A stretch of DNA of 64,000 bases from DASXHD01 sp036488725 (GTDB lineage Bacteria > Myxococcota_A > Polyangia > Polyangiales > Polyangiaceae): positions 1 to 64,000 of the forward strand of contig DASXHD010000018.1 in assembly GCA_036488725.1 (NCBI GenBank), written 5' to 3'. Numbering within the stretch: the stretch's first letter is position 1; every line of letters begins with the position of its first letter. The notes below the pieces were generated by a model. It searched no databases. It had not been told where the DNA came from and saw nothing but the letters and a program-made list of their open reading frames with translations. Of the stretch, positions 12,624-21,751 are shown one piece after another. Both the position numbers and the translations under genes were made by a program.

Positions 12624-13678
12624 GACGCGCGCCGCTCGTCCTCTTCGCGATCGCGACGCTCACGCCCGCCGTCGTTCTCGCGCAATCGGCGCAAGACAAA
12701 GCCGACGCCGAAGTGCTCTTCAACGCCGGCAAAGCGGCGCTCGCCGCGGGCAACCTCACCGACGCGTGTCAGAAGCTCGCGGCGAGCCAGAGCAAAGACC
12801 CCGCGATCGGCACCGCGCTCTACCTCGCCGAGTGTTACGAGCGAAGCGGCAAGATCGCGAGCGCGTGGGCGCAATTCCACCAAGCCGAGGACATGGCCAA
12901 CCAGCGCCACGACAATCGCGGCGCGCTCGCGAAGGCGCGCGCCGATCGGCTCACCCCGTCGCGCATCACCATCGTGCTCGGCCCCGGCGCGAAAGACGTG
13001 ACCGGCCTCGAGGTGAAGCGCGACGGCGAGGTGGTCGGCGCGGCGCTGCTCGGTCTCGCGACGCCGATCGACGGCGGCTCGCACGCGATCGTCGCGACCG
13101 CGCCCGGGCGACGCTCGTTCGAGTGGCACGGTGACGTGCCCGAGCAGCGCGGCACCATCACGGTCACCATTCCGAAGCTCGAGGTCGAAGGCGCGCCGGT
13201 CGCGAGCGCGACGACGCCGCCGCCCGTGATGACGGTCGTCCCCGCGACGACCGCGCCGCCGGTCGCGACGATCGCGCCGCCGCCCCAGCACGAAGGCGGC
13301 GGCATGAGCGGCGTCAAAATCGGCGGCATCGTGGTCGCGGGCGTCGGGCTCGCGTCGATCGGCGTCTCGTCGATCCTCGGCGTCGTCGCGCACGATCAAT
13401 ATCAATCGGTGCTCTCCAAAAATGGCAGCGGCACGTGCATCGAGATCGCCGGCATCGTGAACGCGCAGTGCGGCACGCCGCAAGACAAGAGCACCGCCGA
13501 CTCGGCCAAGACGATGGCCGACATCGGCACCGGCGTCTTCATCGGCGGGTGCGTGCTCGCGGTCGCCGGCATCGTCCTCTTCTTCGTCGCGCCGAAAGCC
13601 AAGCACGACGCCGCGCTCACCTTCGCGCCGATGGTCGGCGCAGAGGGCGGCGGCGCGTCCCTCTCCGGCCGATTCTGA
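12620..13678 (+). CDS. TPR-like periplasmic/membrane partner of the upstream kinase
   Basis: A 352-residue protein starting at TTG, with the start overlapping the kinase stop. It has a signal peptide ending VVLAQ, TPR-like helical pairs (ADAEVLFNAGKAALAAGNLTDACQKL and TALYLAECYERSGKIASAWAQF), a beta-rich PEGA-like domain (GLEVKRDGEVVGAALL), a Pro-rich linker, and two membrane segments near the C-terminus separated by a loop with two Cys. It matches the products at 38624-39643 and 50946-51926 in plan. It may sense or bind envelope components for the kinase; that role is inferred. Confidence 0.75.
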   Translation: MRRAPLVLFAIATLTPAVVLAQSAQDKADAEVLFNAGKAALAAGNLTDACQKLAASQSKDPAIGTALYLAECYERSGKIASAWAQFHQAEDMANQRHDNRGALAKARADRLTPSRITIVLGPGAKDVTGLEVKRDGEVVGAALLGLATPIDGGSHAIVATAPGRRSFEWHGDVPEQRGTITVTIPKLEVEGAPVASATTPPPVMTVVPATTAPPVATIAPPPQHEGGGMSGVKIGGIVVAGVGLASIGVSSILGVVAHDQYQSVLSKNGSGTCIEIAGIVNAQCGTPQDKSTADSAKTMADIGTGVFIGGCVLAVAGIVLFFVAPKAKHDAALTFAPMVGAEGGGASLSGRF

Positions 13679-15509
13679 CGACGAGCGCGCACGCGCCGAT
13701 CGCCAGCCAAAACCCGCTCGATCCGCGATCGCCCGCAGTCGTGCAGCTGCATCCGCTCGAGCCTTCGCCGGTCGTGCCGCCGTCGGGAAGCACGCCCGCG
13801 TCGTCGGTCGGCTCGACGCTCTCCGCCGGGAGGGGCTCGTCGAGCATCGCGAAGAGCTGATCGCGCGCGCTCTCGAGCGCGCTCGGCGGTTGATCGCACT
13901 GCCACGGCGTCGGAAAGAGCGCGAGCGCGATCGCGCGCGTCGCGTTCGCATCTTTGGCCGCCGCTTGCACGAGGTATTCGTAGTCCTCCATGCCTTCGCG
14001 AATGAGCTTCATGCGGATCGAATCGATCGGGATGTCGTCGTTGCCGCCGATGATGCTCGTCTTGCCGGGATAAAAGAGCGTCCCGTCGCCCGAGCCCGAA
14101 AAGGCGCACTGCCCGTTGTCGTCCCAGGCTGTCGCGAGCTGATAAGTCGTCTCGAAATAAAGCTCGCCGCTCGTCCCTTCGAGAAAGCTCCACCACTCGA
14201 ACGCGCGATCTTGCACGCCGGTCGAGTCGATCACGCGCTCGGGCCAACCGACGTAGTCCGGGCCGGGCGAGGTCTCGCCGCACGCGCCGCATCCGTGCTC
14301 GTCGCACGACTGGTACATCCACAATTTTCGCGACGGCTGCGCGCCGAGCCACGCGTCGTACTTCGCGCGCTGGTCGCCCGGGTACGTGCCGTCGGGCCGG
14401 CCGTACATCTCGTCGAGCACGGGGCACATGATGTCGATCTTCGAGTCGTCATCGAACGACTGCGCGTTTTGGATCGCGGTCGTCAAAATGATGCGCGCGT
14501 TCGCGTCGTCGCCGTGGAGCTGGTCGGCGTCTTGCGCGAACGTCTGCCACGCGCTCGCGTTTTGGTTCGGCTCGTCGACCGGGTACGCGAAGAGACGACC
14601 GAAAAAATTCTTCGACTTCGCATACGCGATCCACGTCGGATAATCCGCGGGCGCCCCGTCGAGATCGACCGACGTGATGCGCGCGCCGGCGAGCCGCGTC
14701 GGGCCGGTGCCTGAAATCAGCGGCAAAATGTACTTTTCCCAAGGCGCTTGGTCGCTGCCGAACGGCGGCTGAAAATCGGTCGACGAGATCGAGATGCGAT
14801 CGTCGAGCGCGGCGCGCACGTAGAGCGCGCGGATCGCGTTCGACGCGTCCACGTCGCCGTTGCAATACGGAAACGCCCCTCCGCAGTGGACGAGCGGCGG
14901 CGTGTTCCAACCCATGCCGAACGCCGACGCGAGCGTCGCGGTCGAGGGCAGCGAAAAATTTCCGACATGAAGCGCGACGGGCACCGTCGCGTCCGGCGCG
15001 CCGGCCACGTCGATCTCGATCGAGCCCGCGTAGTCTCCCGGCGCGGCGTCCGCTGGCACGAGGACGTCGACCCAAATCACGCGCGTCTCGGTCGCGGGCA
15101 CGGTGAACGGAAACGCGTTTCGCTTTTCGCCGAAGAACGTGTCCACGTCGGGCACGAGCGGGTCGGGCCAGCGCCCGGCCGCGCCCTCGTCGTTCGATGG
15201 GGTTCCGACGTCGTAATATTGCTCGGCGTAGAGAACGACATTGGCGGCGGGGATCGCGCCGCCCGTCCCGCCGAGCGGCGCGGCGAGCTTGGCCGACACT
15301 TGGGTGACGTCGGCGGACGCCGCCCGGAGAACGATTTGAAAGGCCTCGAACTCGTTCCGGGCGGCCTTGATCGAGGCCGAAGGCGCAAGCGCCGGAGCGT
15401 CCGAAGGCCGCACTTTCAGCGTGGAAGGCGCGACCCCGACGGTCAGCGCAGCGGCGAGGGCCTGCCCCGGAAAGAGCCCCACCCCGAGCCCGAGGATCCA
15501 TCGCTTCAT
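13617..15509 (-). CDS. DUF4091 glycosidase-like protein with MYXO-CTERM-like sorting tail
   Basis: A 630-residue secreted protein with signal peptide MKRWILGLGVGLFPGQALAA. The first 200 residues form beta-sandwich repeats; the central part resembles a TIM barrel of the DUF4091 type with conserved acidic motifs (RLFAYPVDEPNQNAS, DIMCPVLDEMY, EWWSFLEGTSGELYFETTY), and near the end comes RMKLIREGMEDYEYLV, the family's C-terminal signature. The tail has SGCSCTTAGDRGSS, a hydrophobic stretch and an Arg cluster, matching a MYXO-CTERM sorting signal for surface anchoring. Its last 62 nt overlap the convergent gene. Probable sugar-active enzyme; substrate unknown. Confidence 0.8.
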   Translation of the reverse strand: MKRWILGLGVGLFPGQALAAALTVGVAPSTLKVRPSDAPALAPSASIKAARNEFEAFQIVLRAASADVTQVSAKLAAPLGGTGGAIPAANVVLYAEQYYDVGTPSNDEGAAGRWPDPLVPDVDTFFGEKRNAFPFTVPATETRVIWVDVLVPADAAPGDYAGSIEIDVAGAPDATVPVALHVGNFSLPSTATLASAFGMGWNTPPLVHCGGAFPYCNGDVDASNAIRALYVRAALDDRISISSTDFQPPFGSDQAPWEKYILPLISGTGPTRLAGARITSVDLDGAPADYPTWIAYAKSKNFFGRLFAYPVDEPNQNASAWQTFAQDADQLHGDDANARIILTTAIQNAQSFDDDSKIDIMCPVLDEMYGRPDGTYPGDQRAKYDAWLGAQPSRKLWMYQSCDEHGCGACGETSPGPDYVGWPERVIDSTGVQDRAFEWWSFLEGTSGELYFETTYQLATAWDDNGQCAFSGSGDGTLFYPGKTSIIGGNDDIPIDSIRMKLIREGMEDYEYLVQAAAKDANATRAIALALFPTPWQCDQPPSALESARDQLFAMLDEPLPAESVEPTDDAGVLPDGGTTGEGSSGCSCTTAGDRGSSGFWLAIGACALVVRIGRRGTRRRPLRRPSARR

Positions 15510-15558
15510 TGATTCAATTTAGCAACTGCAGTACTGGGGGGCCCCAGGAGATTTCTGC

Positions 15559-16149
15559 ATGAGCAAGAACACCGGGAAGTTGGTCATCGCCGCCGTCCTC
15601 GCATCGTCTGGTTTTGTCGCATTCGCGTGCGGCGGTGGCAGCGAAGAGGGCAAAGGCACGCAGACCCCGTCGGCTTCGGGCACCGAGACGGCGACCGCGC
15701 CGGCTTCGGAGACGGCCGCGGCGACTGCGACCGCGACGGCCACGACGCCGCCCGCGCCGACGCTCCCGGATTCGTTCAAAGCAGCCGACGACGCGCGCAA
15801 GACCGCCGACGGCAAGCTCTCCGAGCTCATCGCGAAGAAGAACACGTGCACGGCGGCGGCGACCGACCTCACGAAGTTCACCAAGGACAACGCGGCGGCC
15901 TACCAGACGTGGAACGGCGAGTACTCGAAGCTCGACGACGCGCAGAAGGGCCTCGTTCAGACGAAGCCGATGGCGACGCTGAACGACGAGATGATGATGT
16001 TCGACTCGGGCAGCTTCAAGCCCTGCATCGCGAAGAAGGACAAGAAGGTGGGCACTGCGCTCGCTGGATTCCTCTCGGCAGCGAGCAAAGGTCTTCCGGG
16101 CGCGGCGGCTCCGGCAGGGTCCGCGAGCGCGGCCCCGGCGAAGAAGTGA
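15559..16149 (+). CDS. Small lipoprotein, first copy of a tandem duplication
   Basis: A 196-residue lipoprotein: signal KLVIAAVLASSGFVAFAC with a FAC lipobox, then an Ala/Thr/Ser/Glu linker, then a helical domain (about residues 75-150, DSFKAADDARKTADGK to DDAQKG) with two Cys, and an Ala/Pro tail. Its neighbour at 16179 is nearly identical in the first 90 residues and diverges after that. Even the ribosome site context (AGGAGATTTCTGC before the ATG) is duplicated. Function unknown; an abundant envelope spacer protein is possible. Confidence 0.75.
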   Translation: MSKNTGKLVIAAVLASSGFVAFACGGGSEEGKGTQTPSASGTETATAPASETAAATATATATTPPAPTLPDSFKAADDARKTADGKLSELIAKKNTCTAAATDLTKFTKDNAAAYQTWNGEYSKLDDAQKGLVQTKPMATLNDEMMMFDSGSFKPCIAKKDKKVGTALAGFLSAASKGLPGAAAPAGSASAAPAKK

Positions 16150-16178
16150 TTCACTCGGTCCAATAGGAGATTTCTGCA

Positions 16179-16769
16179 ATGAGCAAGAACAGTGGGAAGT
16201 TGATCATCGCTGCGGTCCTCGCCTCGTCCGGTTTCGTCGCCTTCGCTTGCGGCGGCGGCAGCGAAGAGGGCAAAGGCACGCAAACCCCGTCGGCCTCGGC
16301 GACCGAGACGGCAACTGCGCCGGGCTCCGAGACGGCTTCGGCCACGGCGGCCCCGACGGCGACGACGCCCCCGGCGCCGACGCTTCCGGATTCGTTCAAG
16401 ACCGCGGACGACGCGCGCAAGACGGCCGAAGGCAAGATCGCGACGATCACCGCGAAGAAGGGCACGTGCTCGGCGCTCGCGAAGGACGTGACCAAGCTCG
16501 GCAAGGACAACGCGTCGGCTTACCAGACCTGGAACAGCGAGTACGCGAAGCTCGACGACGCGCAAAAGGGCATCGTCACGACCAAGGCGCCGACCGCGGA
16601 CGACATCACCGCCGCGTTCGACACCGGCACCACGAAGACCTGCGTCGACAAGAAGGACAAGACCTTCGCGGCGGCGCTGAAGACGTACGCGACGGCCGCG
16701 ATGGCGATGCCGGGCGCGGGCGCGGCTGCTCCGGCGACCTCGGGCAGCGCGGCTCCCAAGAAAAAGTGA
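16179..16769 (+). CDS. Small lipoprotein, second copy of a tandem duplication
   Basis: The paralogue of the preceding gene, also 196 residues, with the same signal peptide, the lipobox FAC, the shared linker and the same start context. The helical domain keeps DSFKTADDARKTAEGK and AYQTWNSEYAKLDDAQKG, but the last 60 residues differ (TAAFDTGTTKTCVDKKDKTF). The difference concentrated at the C-terminal end suggests the copies have different partners. The next gene starts at a TTG one base after the stop. Confidence 0.75.
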   Translation: MSKNSGKLIIAAVLASSGFVAFACGGGSEEGKGTQTPSASATETATAPGSETASATAAPTATTPPAPTLPDSFKTADDARKTAEGKIATITAKKGTCSALAKDVTKLGKDNASAYQTWNSEYAKLDDAQKGIVTTKAPTADDITAAFDTGTTKTCVDKKDKTFAAALKTYATAAMAMPGAGAAAPATSGSAAPKKK

Positions 16770-16770
16770 T

Positions 16771-18198
16771 TTGAGCGAAAAGGACGACGCCGCCCAGCTC
16801 GCGCGCCTCGGCTACGCGCAGGAGCTGTTGCGTTCGATGGGCGGCTTCTCCAATTTCGCGATCAGTTTTTCCATCATCAGCGTCCTCACGGGCGTCGTCT
16901 CGAGCTACAAAATCGCGATCCAAGCGGGAGGCCCCGCGGGATTGGGGATCGGCTGGCCGCTCGTCTGCGCCGGCACGCTGCTCGTCGCGCTCGCCATGGC
17001 GGAGCTCGCGAGCGCGTTTCCCACCGCGGGCGCGCTCTATCACTGGTCGGCGCTGCTCGGCGGCGCGGGCGCCGGGTGGATGGTCGCGGCGACGAACCTC
17101 GTCGGACAAATCGCGATCGTCGCGGCGATCGATTTCGCGTGCGCCAAGACGCTCGGCTCGACGCTCGCGCTCCACGACGGCGCGACGCTGCCGCTCTTCT
17201 TCGCCGTGATCGGCTCGCACGCGATCATCAACCTGCGTTCGATCCGGCTCGTCGCGCGCTTGAACGATTTTTCGGCGACGGTGCACGTCATCGGCGTCGT
17301 CGTGCTCGTCGCGCTGCTCGCGGCGTTCGGGCGGGCGCAGCCGATTTCATTTCTCGGCAAGACGGGCTTCACGCTGCGCGACGACCACGCTTACGCGCTC
17401 GGATTTTTCAACGCGCTCACGCTCGGTATGTGGACGATGACCGGCTTCGACGCGTCGGCGCACGCGAGCGAAGAGACGCGCGACCCGGCGCGGAGCGCGC
17501 CGCGCGGAATTCTTTCGTCGGTCGTCGTGAGCGCGATCGCGGGTTACGCGCTGATCGTCGCGCTCACGCTCGCGATCGGGGACCTGCCGAAGATCGCGGG
17601 CGACGACGAGCCCGCGCTCGCGATTTTGCGCACGGCGCTCGGCGAGCGCGCCGGACGCGCCGCGATGGGCGCGGCGATCGTCGCGATGTGGTTTTGCGGT
17701 CTCTCGTCGGTCACGAGCGCGTCGCGGACGTTCTACGCGTTCGCGCGCGACGACGGCCTCCCGTTTTCGGCGCTCATTCGTCGCGTGAGCCCGCGCTTCA
17801 AGACGCCGCCGCAAGCGATCGCGCTCGCGGTCGTCTTGCCGTGCCTTCTCGTCGTCGCGACGAGCCGTCTCTCGGGCGCGGTCTTCGACGCAGTCGGCTC
17901 ACTCGCGACGACCGCGCTCTACGTCTCGTACGCCGCGCCGATCGCGCTCGGCGTCGTCGCGCGCCTTCGCGGAAAGTGGACACGCCGCGGCCCGTTCGCC
18001 CTCGGCCGCGCGGGCTTGGCAGTCGCGTGCGCCGCGGTCGTCTACTCGGCGTTCGTGCTCGTCTGCTTCGCGATCCCGCCGAACCAAGTCTACGGCGAGC
18101 TCATCGTGGGCATCGAGCTCGCGATCGTCGTCGTGTACGTCGTGTTCGCGCGCCGCCGTTTTCGCGGGCCGAAGCTCGACCTCGCGGCGATCGAATGA
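16771..18198 (+). CDS. APC-superfamily amino acid permease
   Basis: A 475-residue inner-membrane transporter with about 12 membrane segments. The N-terminal motif LGYAQELLRSMGGFSNFAISFSIIS and the consensus GGPAGLGIGWPLVC, FPTAGALYHWSALLGG and MTGFDASAHASEET are those of the amino acid/GABA/choline branch of the APC family. It probably takes up an amino acid or gamma-aminobutyrate by proton symport. The TTG start is chosen because the family motif begins 14 residues later; the start lies one base after the previous stop. Confidence 0.88.
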   Translation: MSEKDDAAQLARLGYAQELLRSMGGFSNFAISFSIISVLTGVVSSYKIAIQAGGPAGLGIGWPLVCAGTLLVALAMAELASAFPTAGALYHWSALLGGAGAGWMVAATNLVGQIAIVAAIDFACAKTLGSTLALHDGATLPLFFAVIGSHAIINLRSIRLVARLNDFSATVHVIGVVVLVALLAAFGRAQPISFLGKTGFTLRDDHAYALGFFNALTLGMWTMTGFDASAHASEETRDPARSAPRGILSSVVVSAIAGYALIVALTLAIGDLPKIAGDDEPALAILRTALGERAGRAAMGAAIVAMWFCGLSSVTSASRTFYAFARDDGLPFSALIRRVSPRFKTPPQAIALAVVLPCLLVVATSRLSGAVFDAVGSLATTALYVSYAAPIALGVVARLRGKWTRRGPFALGRAGLAVACAAVVYSAFVLVCFAIPPNQVYGELIVGIELAIVVVYVVFARRRFRGPKLDLAAIE

Positions 18199-18213
18199 TC
18201 GTATAGTCCGCGC

Positions 18214-19503
18214 ATGAGGGTGGTGGTGCTTCTTTGCGCGGCGATGATCGCGTGCGGCGGTGACGACAGCTCCGCCGCCGACGCCGGAAACGACGCGCCG
18301 CAAGACGTCGCGCCGGCCGACGTTCACGTAGCCGAAACTGCGCCGCCGACGCCCCAAGTGCTCGACGTCGCCGCGGGCGCGCAGCACACGTGCGCGATCG
18401 TCGTGTACGGCGGGCAGTACGTGACCTACTGCTTCGGCGCCGACGCCGCCGTCGGGGGAACCAAACAAGGCGTGCTCGCCGTCGCGTCGACCGGCCTCGG
18501 CGCCGCGCCCGCGTTCGTCACCATCGCGAGCAGCCACGGCGCGGGGCACACCTGCGGGATCGCGAGCGACAAGAAAGTCTGGTGCTGGGGCGACGACACG
18601 CTCGGTCAATGCGGACAAGGAAACCCAGGCCCGACCGTCGCCGCGCCCTCGCCCGCGCTCGACTTCACGCTCTCGGTCGCGAAGGCGACGGCGATCGCGG
18701 TCGGCACGAGCTCGAGCTGCATGGTGCGCAATCAAGACGGCAAGCTCACGTGCTGGGGCGACAACACGAAATGCCAAGACGATCTCTGGGACGGCAGCGG
18801 CTGCTCGGCAGGTCCCTCGGCGGCCGTCGTCGCGACCGATCAAGACGGGGTCTTCAAGACGCCGATGCTCGCGGGCCTCGGCGCGGCGCACGGGTGCGTC
18901 GCGGCCGATCCGGCCGGCGGCGGCGCGTCGACGCTCTTTTGTTTCGGCGACAACGCGTCGCTCGAGTCGGGGCCGTCGGGCAAATCGATCACGACGCCGG
19001 CTGCGATGATCGCGTCGCCGCGCAAAGTGATTTCGATCGCCGCGGGCGACGCGCACACCTGCTTCATCACCGACTCGCCGCACGAGCTCCATTGCTTCGG
19101 AAAGAACGACGTCGGCCAAGCGAGCCCCGCGAGCGCGACCTCGCCGATCGATCCGGCCGGCGCGACGCTCGTCGCGCTACCGGGCAGCGCGCTGCCGCTC
19201 GTCGTCGCGGCGCGCGCCGACGAGACCTGCGTCGCAGACGTCACGGGCGCGCTGTTTTGTTTTGGTCAAGGACACGGGACGGGCATCGACGTGATCGCTG
19301 GCGTGAAAGACGTCGGCAAAATCGCGATGGGCGCCGGGCACACGTGCGTCATCGGCCACCTCCCGAGCGCCGCGGTGTCCGACCCCGGCGCGCTCATCTG
19401 CTGGGGCGAGAACACGAACGGAGAAGCGGGCCAGACCGCGGGCACGACCGTCGCGACGCCGACCGCGGTCGCGATTCCCGGCGCGGCGCCGAGCGCTCCC
19501 TGA
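18214..19503 (+). CDS. RCC1-repeat lipoprotein with Cys-paired blades
   Basis: A 429-residue lipoprotein (MRVVVLLCAAMIACGGDD) with an Asp-rich linker and about seven RCC1-type beta-propeller blades, each with the pattern GAGHTCGI...WCWGDD or a variant (HTCAIV..YCFGAD, SSCMVR..TCWGDN, HTCFIT..HCFGKN, HTCVIG..ICWGEN). Nearly every blade has two Cys at matching positions, implying one disulfide per blade and a periplasmic or surface location. RCC1 folds usually bind proteins; the ligand here is unknown. Confidence 0.85.
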   Translation: MRVVVLLCAAMIACGGDDSSAADAGNDAPQDVAPADVHVAETAPPTPQVLDVAAGAQHTCAIVVYGGQYVTYCFGADAAVGGTKQGVLAVASTGLGAAPAFVTIASSHGAGHTCGIASDKKVWCWGDDTLGQCGQGNPGPTVAAPSPALDFTLSVAKATAIAVGTSSSCMVRNQDGKLTCWGDNTKCQDDLWDGSGCSAGPSAAVVATDQDGVFKTPMLAGLGAAHGCVAADPAGGGASTLFCFGDNASLESGPSGKSITTPAAMIASPRKVISIAAGDAHTCFITDSPHELHCFGKNDVGQASPASATSPIDPAGATLVALPGSALPLVVAARADETCVADVTGALFCFGQGHGTGIDVIAGVKDVGKIAMGAGHTCVIGHLPSAAVSDPGALICWGENTNGEAGQTAGTTVATPTAVAIPGAAPSAP

Positions 19504-19544
19504 GCGCGCTTGCGCGCCACGCGGCCGAGAGCGCAGAATGCCGA

Positions 19545-20837
19545 ATGCACGAAACGCGGTGGCGGGCGATCGCGTGCGCTCTCGCTTCGTGCGCGCTCGC
19601 GTGCGGAGGCGGCGGCGACGTGCCGGACGCGTCGACTGACGCAGCCGCGGACGTGAAATCGTTCGACGCCGGAAGCGACGTGGTCGACGCAGCCGCCGAC
19701 GTCGCGATCGATCGATGGGTCGCCCCGCTCACGCCGTGGGAGCGCATGCCGCTCGTCGATTACATGGGCGGGCATCTCTTGACGTCGATGAAGATCATCA
19801 CGGTAAGCTTCGCCGGCGACGACGCGAGCCTCATCGGGCGCATGCAAGACCTCGACGACACGATCACGCAGTCGCCCTGGTGGGCCGCGTCGACCGCGGA
19901 GTATTGCGAGCTCCCGACTGGCCCGTGCATCGGTCCCGGCACTGGGGCGGGTCACGTCGTCTTGAACGAGACCGCACCCTCGGTCCTCAACGACACCGAC
20001 GACGGAAAAAATTCGAGCGTCGTTCAGTTCATCCAAGACCGCATCACGAGCGGCGCGCTGCCCGTCCCCGACGATCAAACGATCTATGTCATTTATTTTC
20101 CGTCGGGCACGACCATCACGTTCGACGCCGAGAAGAGCTGCAGCTCGTTCGGCGCGTATCACGACTCGGCGCCCTTCGCGCTCCCCGACGGCGGCACGCA
20201 AGAAGGCGCGTACGCGATCGAGCCGCGCTGCTCGGGCGAGCCGTTCATCACGCAGGCGACGAGCCACGAGCTCATCGAGGCGGCGACCGACGCGCACCCG
20301 CGAAAAGTGCTCGGCTGGGTGATGCAAGATCTCGCGTGGGAATATTACGGCGACGAGGTCGGCGACATCTGCGATCACCCGTGGGGCGGCACGTACGACG
20401 TCATGAGCATCTCGACGATCGACGGCGGCGCGCCGTTCACCGTGCAGCGCGGATGGTCCAACGCGAGCGCGCTCGCCGGTCACGATCCGTGCGCGGTTCC
20501 GCCGAGCGATCATCCGTATTTCAACGTCGCGCCCGCGGCTGGAAAACAGTTCGTTCACCTCGGCGTCGGCCAGAGCGTCACGATCGAGCTCGAAGCATTC
20601 GCCGACGGCGCGATGAGCGACTGGACGATCTCGGCGAGCGATCTCGGCCCGCGCTTCGGCGCCGGAACGTCGCTCGATCTGCAGCTCGACAAGACGACGA
20701 TCAACGACGGGCAGACCGCGCACCTCACGATCACGCTCACGAAGGAGCCTGGCATTTCGTGGGTGCCGTACGTGATCGACAGCAAAGACGGAAACGGCCA
20801 CGAGCACACCTGGGGCGCGGACGTCTTCTTGGAGTGA
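19545..20837 (+). CDS. Lipoprotein with HELxE zinc-protease-like motif
   Basis: A 430-residue protein: signal ALASCALACGGG with lipobox, Asp/Ala linker, then a domain containing ATSHELIEAATDAHP and, about 30 residues on, YYGDEVGDICDHPWGG. The HELxE followed by a GxExGDxC-type segment is a pattern seen in putative zinc-peptidase-like families such as the plant EXORDIUM proteins; here the second histidine of HExxH is replaced. The C-terminal 100 residues form a beta-sandwich-like domain (VGQSVTIELEAFADGAM). Activity unproven; a binding protein derived from a protease is possible. Confidence 0.65.
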   Translation: MHETRWRAIACALASCALACGGGGDVPDASTDAAADVKSFDAGSDVVDAAADVAIDRWVAPLTPWERMPLVDYMGGHLLTSMKIITVSFAGDDASLIGRMQDLDDTITQSPWWAASTAEYCELPTGPCIGPGTGAGHVVLNETAPSVLNDTDDGKNSSVVQFIQDRITSGALPVPDDQTIYVIYFPSGTTITFDAEKSCSSFGAYHDSAPFALPDGGTQEGAYAIEPRCSGEPFITQATSHELIEAATDAHPRKVLGWVMQDLAWEYYGDEVGDICDHPWGGTYDVMSISTIDGGAPFTVQRGWSNASALAGHDPCAVPPSDHPYFNVAPAAGKQFVHLGVGQSVTIELEAFADGAMSDWTISASDLGPRFGAGTSLDLQLDKTTINDGQTAHLTITLTKEPGISWVPYVIDSKDGNGHEHTWGADVFLE

Positions 20838-20839
20838 CG

Positions 20840-21736
20840 CTACTGCGTCGGCGCGCGTGACGTCACCGCGGCCCCGCGGAAGGAGATGAACGACGAGCCG
20901 CTCGCGTCGGTGTCCGCGTCGGCGTCGACCTCCGCGTCGGGCGCGCCCGCGTCGCCGAAGTCGTATTTCACCGGGAGGATTTTCAGCGTCACGCCCGCGT
21001 CGCCGATGCCGACGGTGAAGATGCGGCCGCGATCCGAAAACGCGTAGAGCGTGCCGGCCCATTGCGCGAGGCCGAGGAGCGGCGCGACGCCGGTGCTTCC
21101 GACGATGCGCACGACTGCGCCGGTGCTCGGGTCGATCTGGACCAGCGTATCGCCGGCGTTCGGATCGTAATCGAGCGCGGTGAAATACGTCTTGCCGCCG
21201 CCCAGCGAGACCATGTCGCCCGACGCGCTATACGCGTTGCCGCCGTCGTCGAGCCCCGCCCCGACGAACGTGAGCGTCCCAGAATCCGGGTCGATCGCGT
21301 CGTAGGTCGCGAGCTGATAACCGAGCCAGCGCTCGGCCCCCGCGTCGTTCGGCACGAAGGCGGTCGCGTACGGAAGATCCTGCGAGCCGCGCGCGATCGC
21401 CGTGCAGGCCCCCGTGGTTTTGTCGATGCGCACGACCGACTCGGTCGTGATGCCGAAGAGCTCTTCTTTCGCGTTCATCGCGAGGTCGAGCATTTCTTCG
21501 CCGCTGCAGTCGAAGTCGGCGACGCGCGCGAGGACGCGCGTCTCGGGGTCGAGCTTGTAGAGCGTCGTCGCGCTCGCGACCCAAATCGCCGGCTCGGGCG
21601 GCACGTCGACGGCGACGTCGGCCACGTCCGGCTCCTCGGGCGAATCGAGCGTCGCGTCGGTCGACGCGTCGCCGCTCGAGTCGTCGCCGCTGCACGCGAG
21701 GCACAGCGGCAAAACGAAGAGGACGGCGCGTCGCAC
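20840..21736 (-). CDS. Lipoprotein with beta-propeller-like repeats
   Basis: A 298-residue lipoprotein (MRRAVLFVLPLCLACSGDD). After an Asp-rich linker come repeated short beta units such as TTLYKLDPETRVLARVADF, ESVVRIDKTTGACTAIA, LVQIDPSTGAVVRIVG and GTLYAFSDRGRIFTV, the pattern of SMP-30/YVTN-type propellers. No catalytic residues are recognisable. It converges with the protease-like lipoprotein 2 nt away and probably follows the next gene in transcription, 15 nt apart. Confidence 0.65.
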   Translation of the reverse strand: MRRAVLFVLPLCLACSGDDSSGDASTDATLDSPEEPDVADVAVDVPPEPAIWVASATTLYKLDPETRVLARVADFDCSGEEMLDLAMNAKEELFGITTESVVRIDKTTGACTAIARGSQDLPYATAFVPNDAGAERWLGYQLATYDAIDPDSGTLTFVGAGLDDGGNAYSASGDMVSLGGGKTYFTALDYDPNAGDTLVQIDPSTGAVVRIVGSTGVAPLLGLAQWAGTLYAFSDRGRIFTVGIGDAGVTLKILPVKYDFGDAGAPDAEVDADADTDASGSSFISFRGAAVTSRAPTQ

Positions 21737-21751
21737 GCCCGAGAGTGTAGT

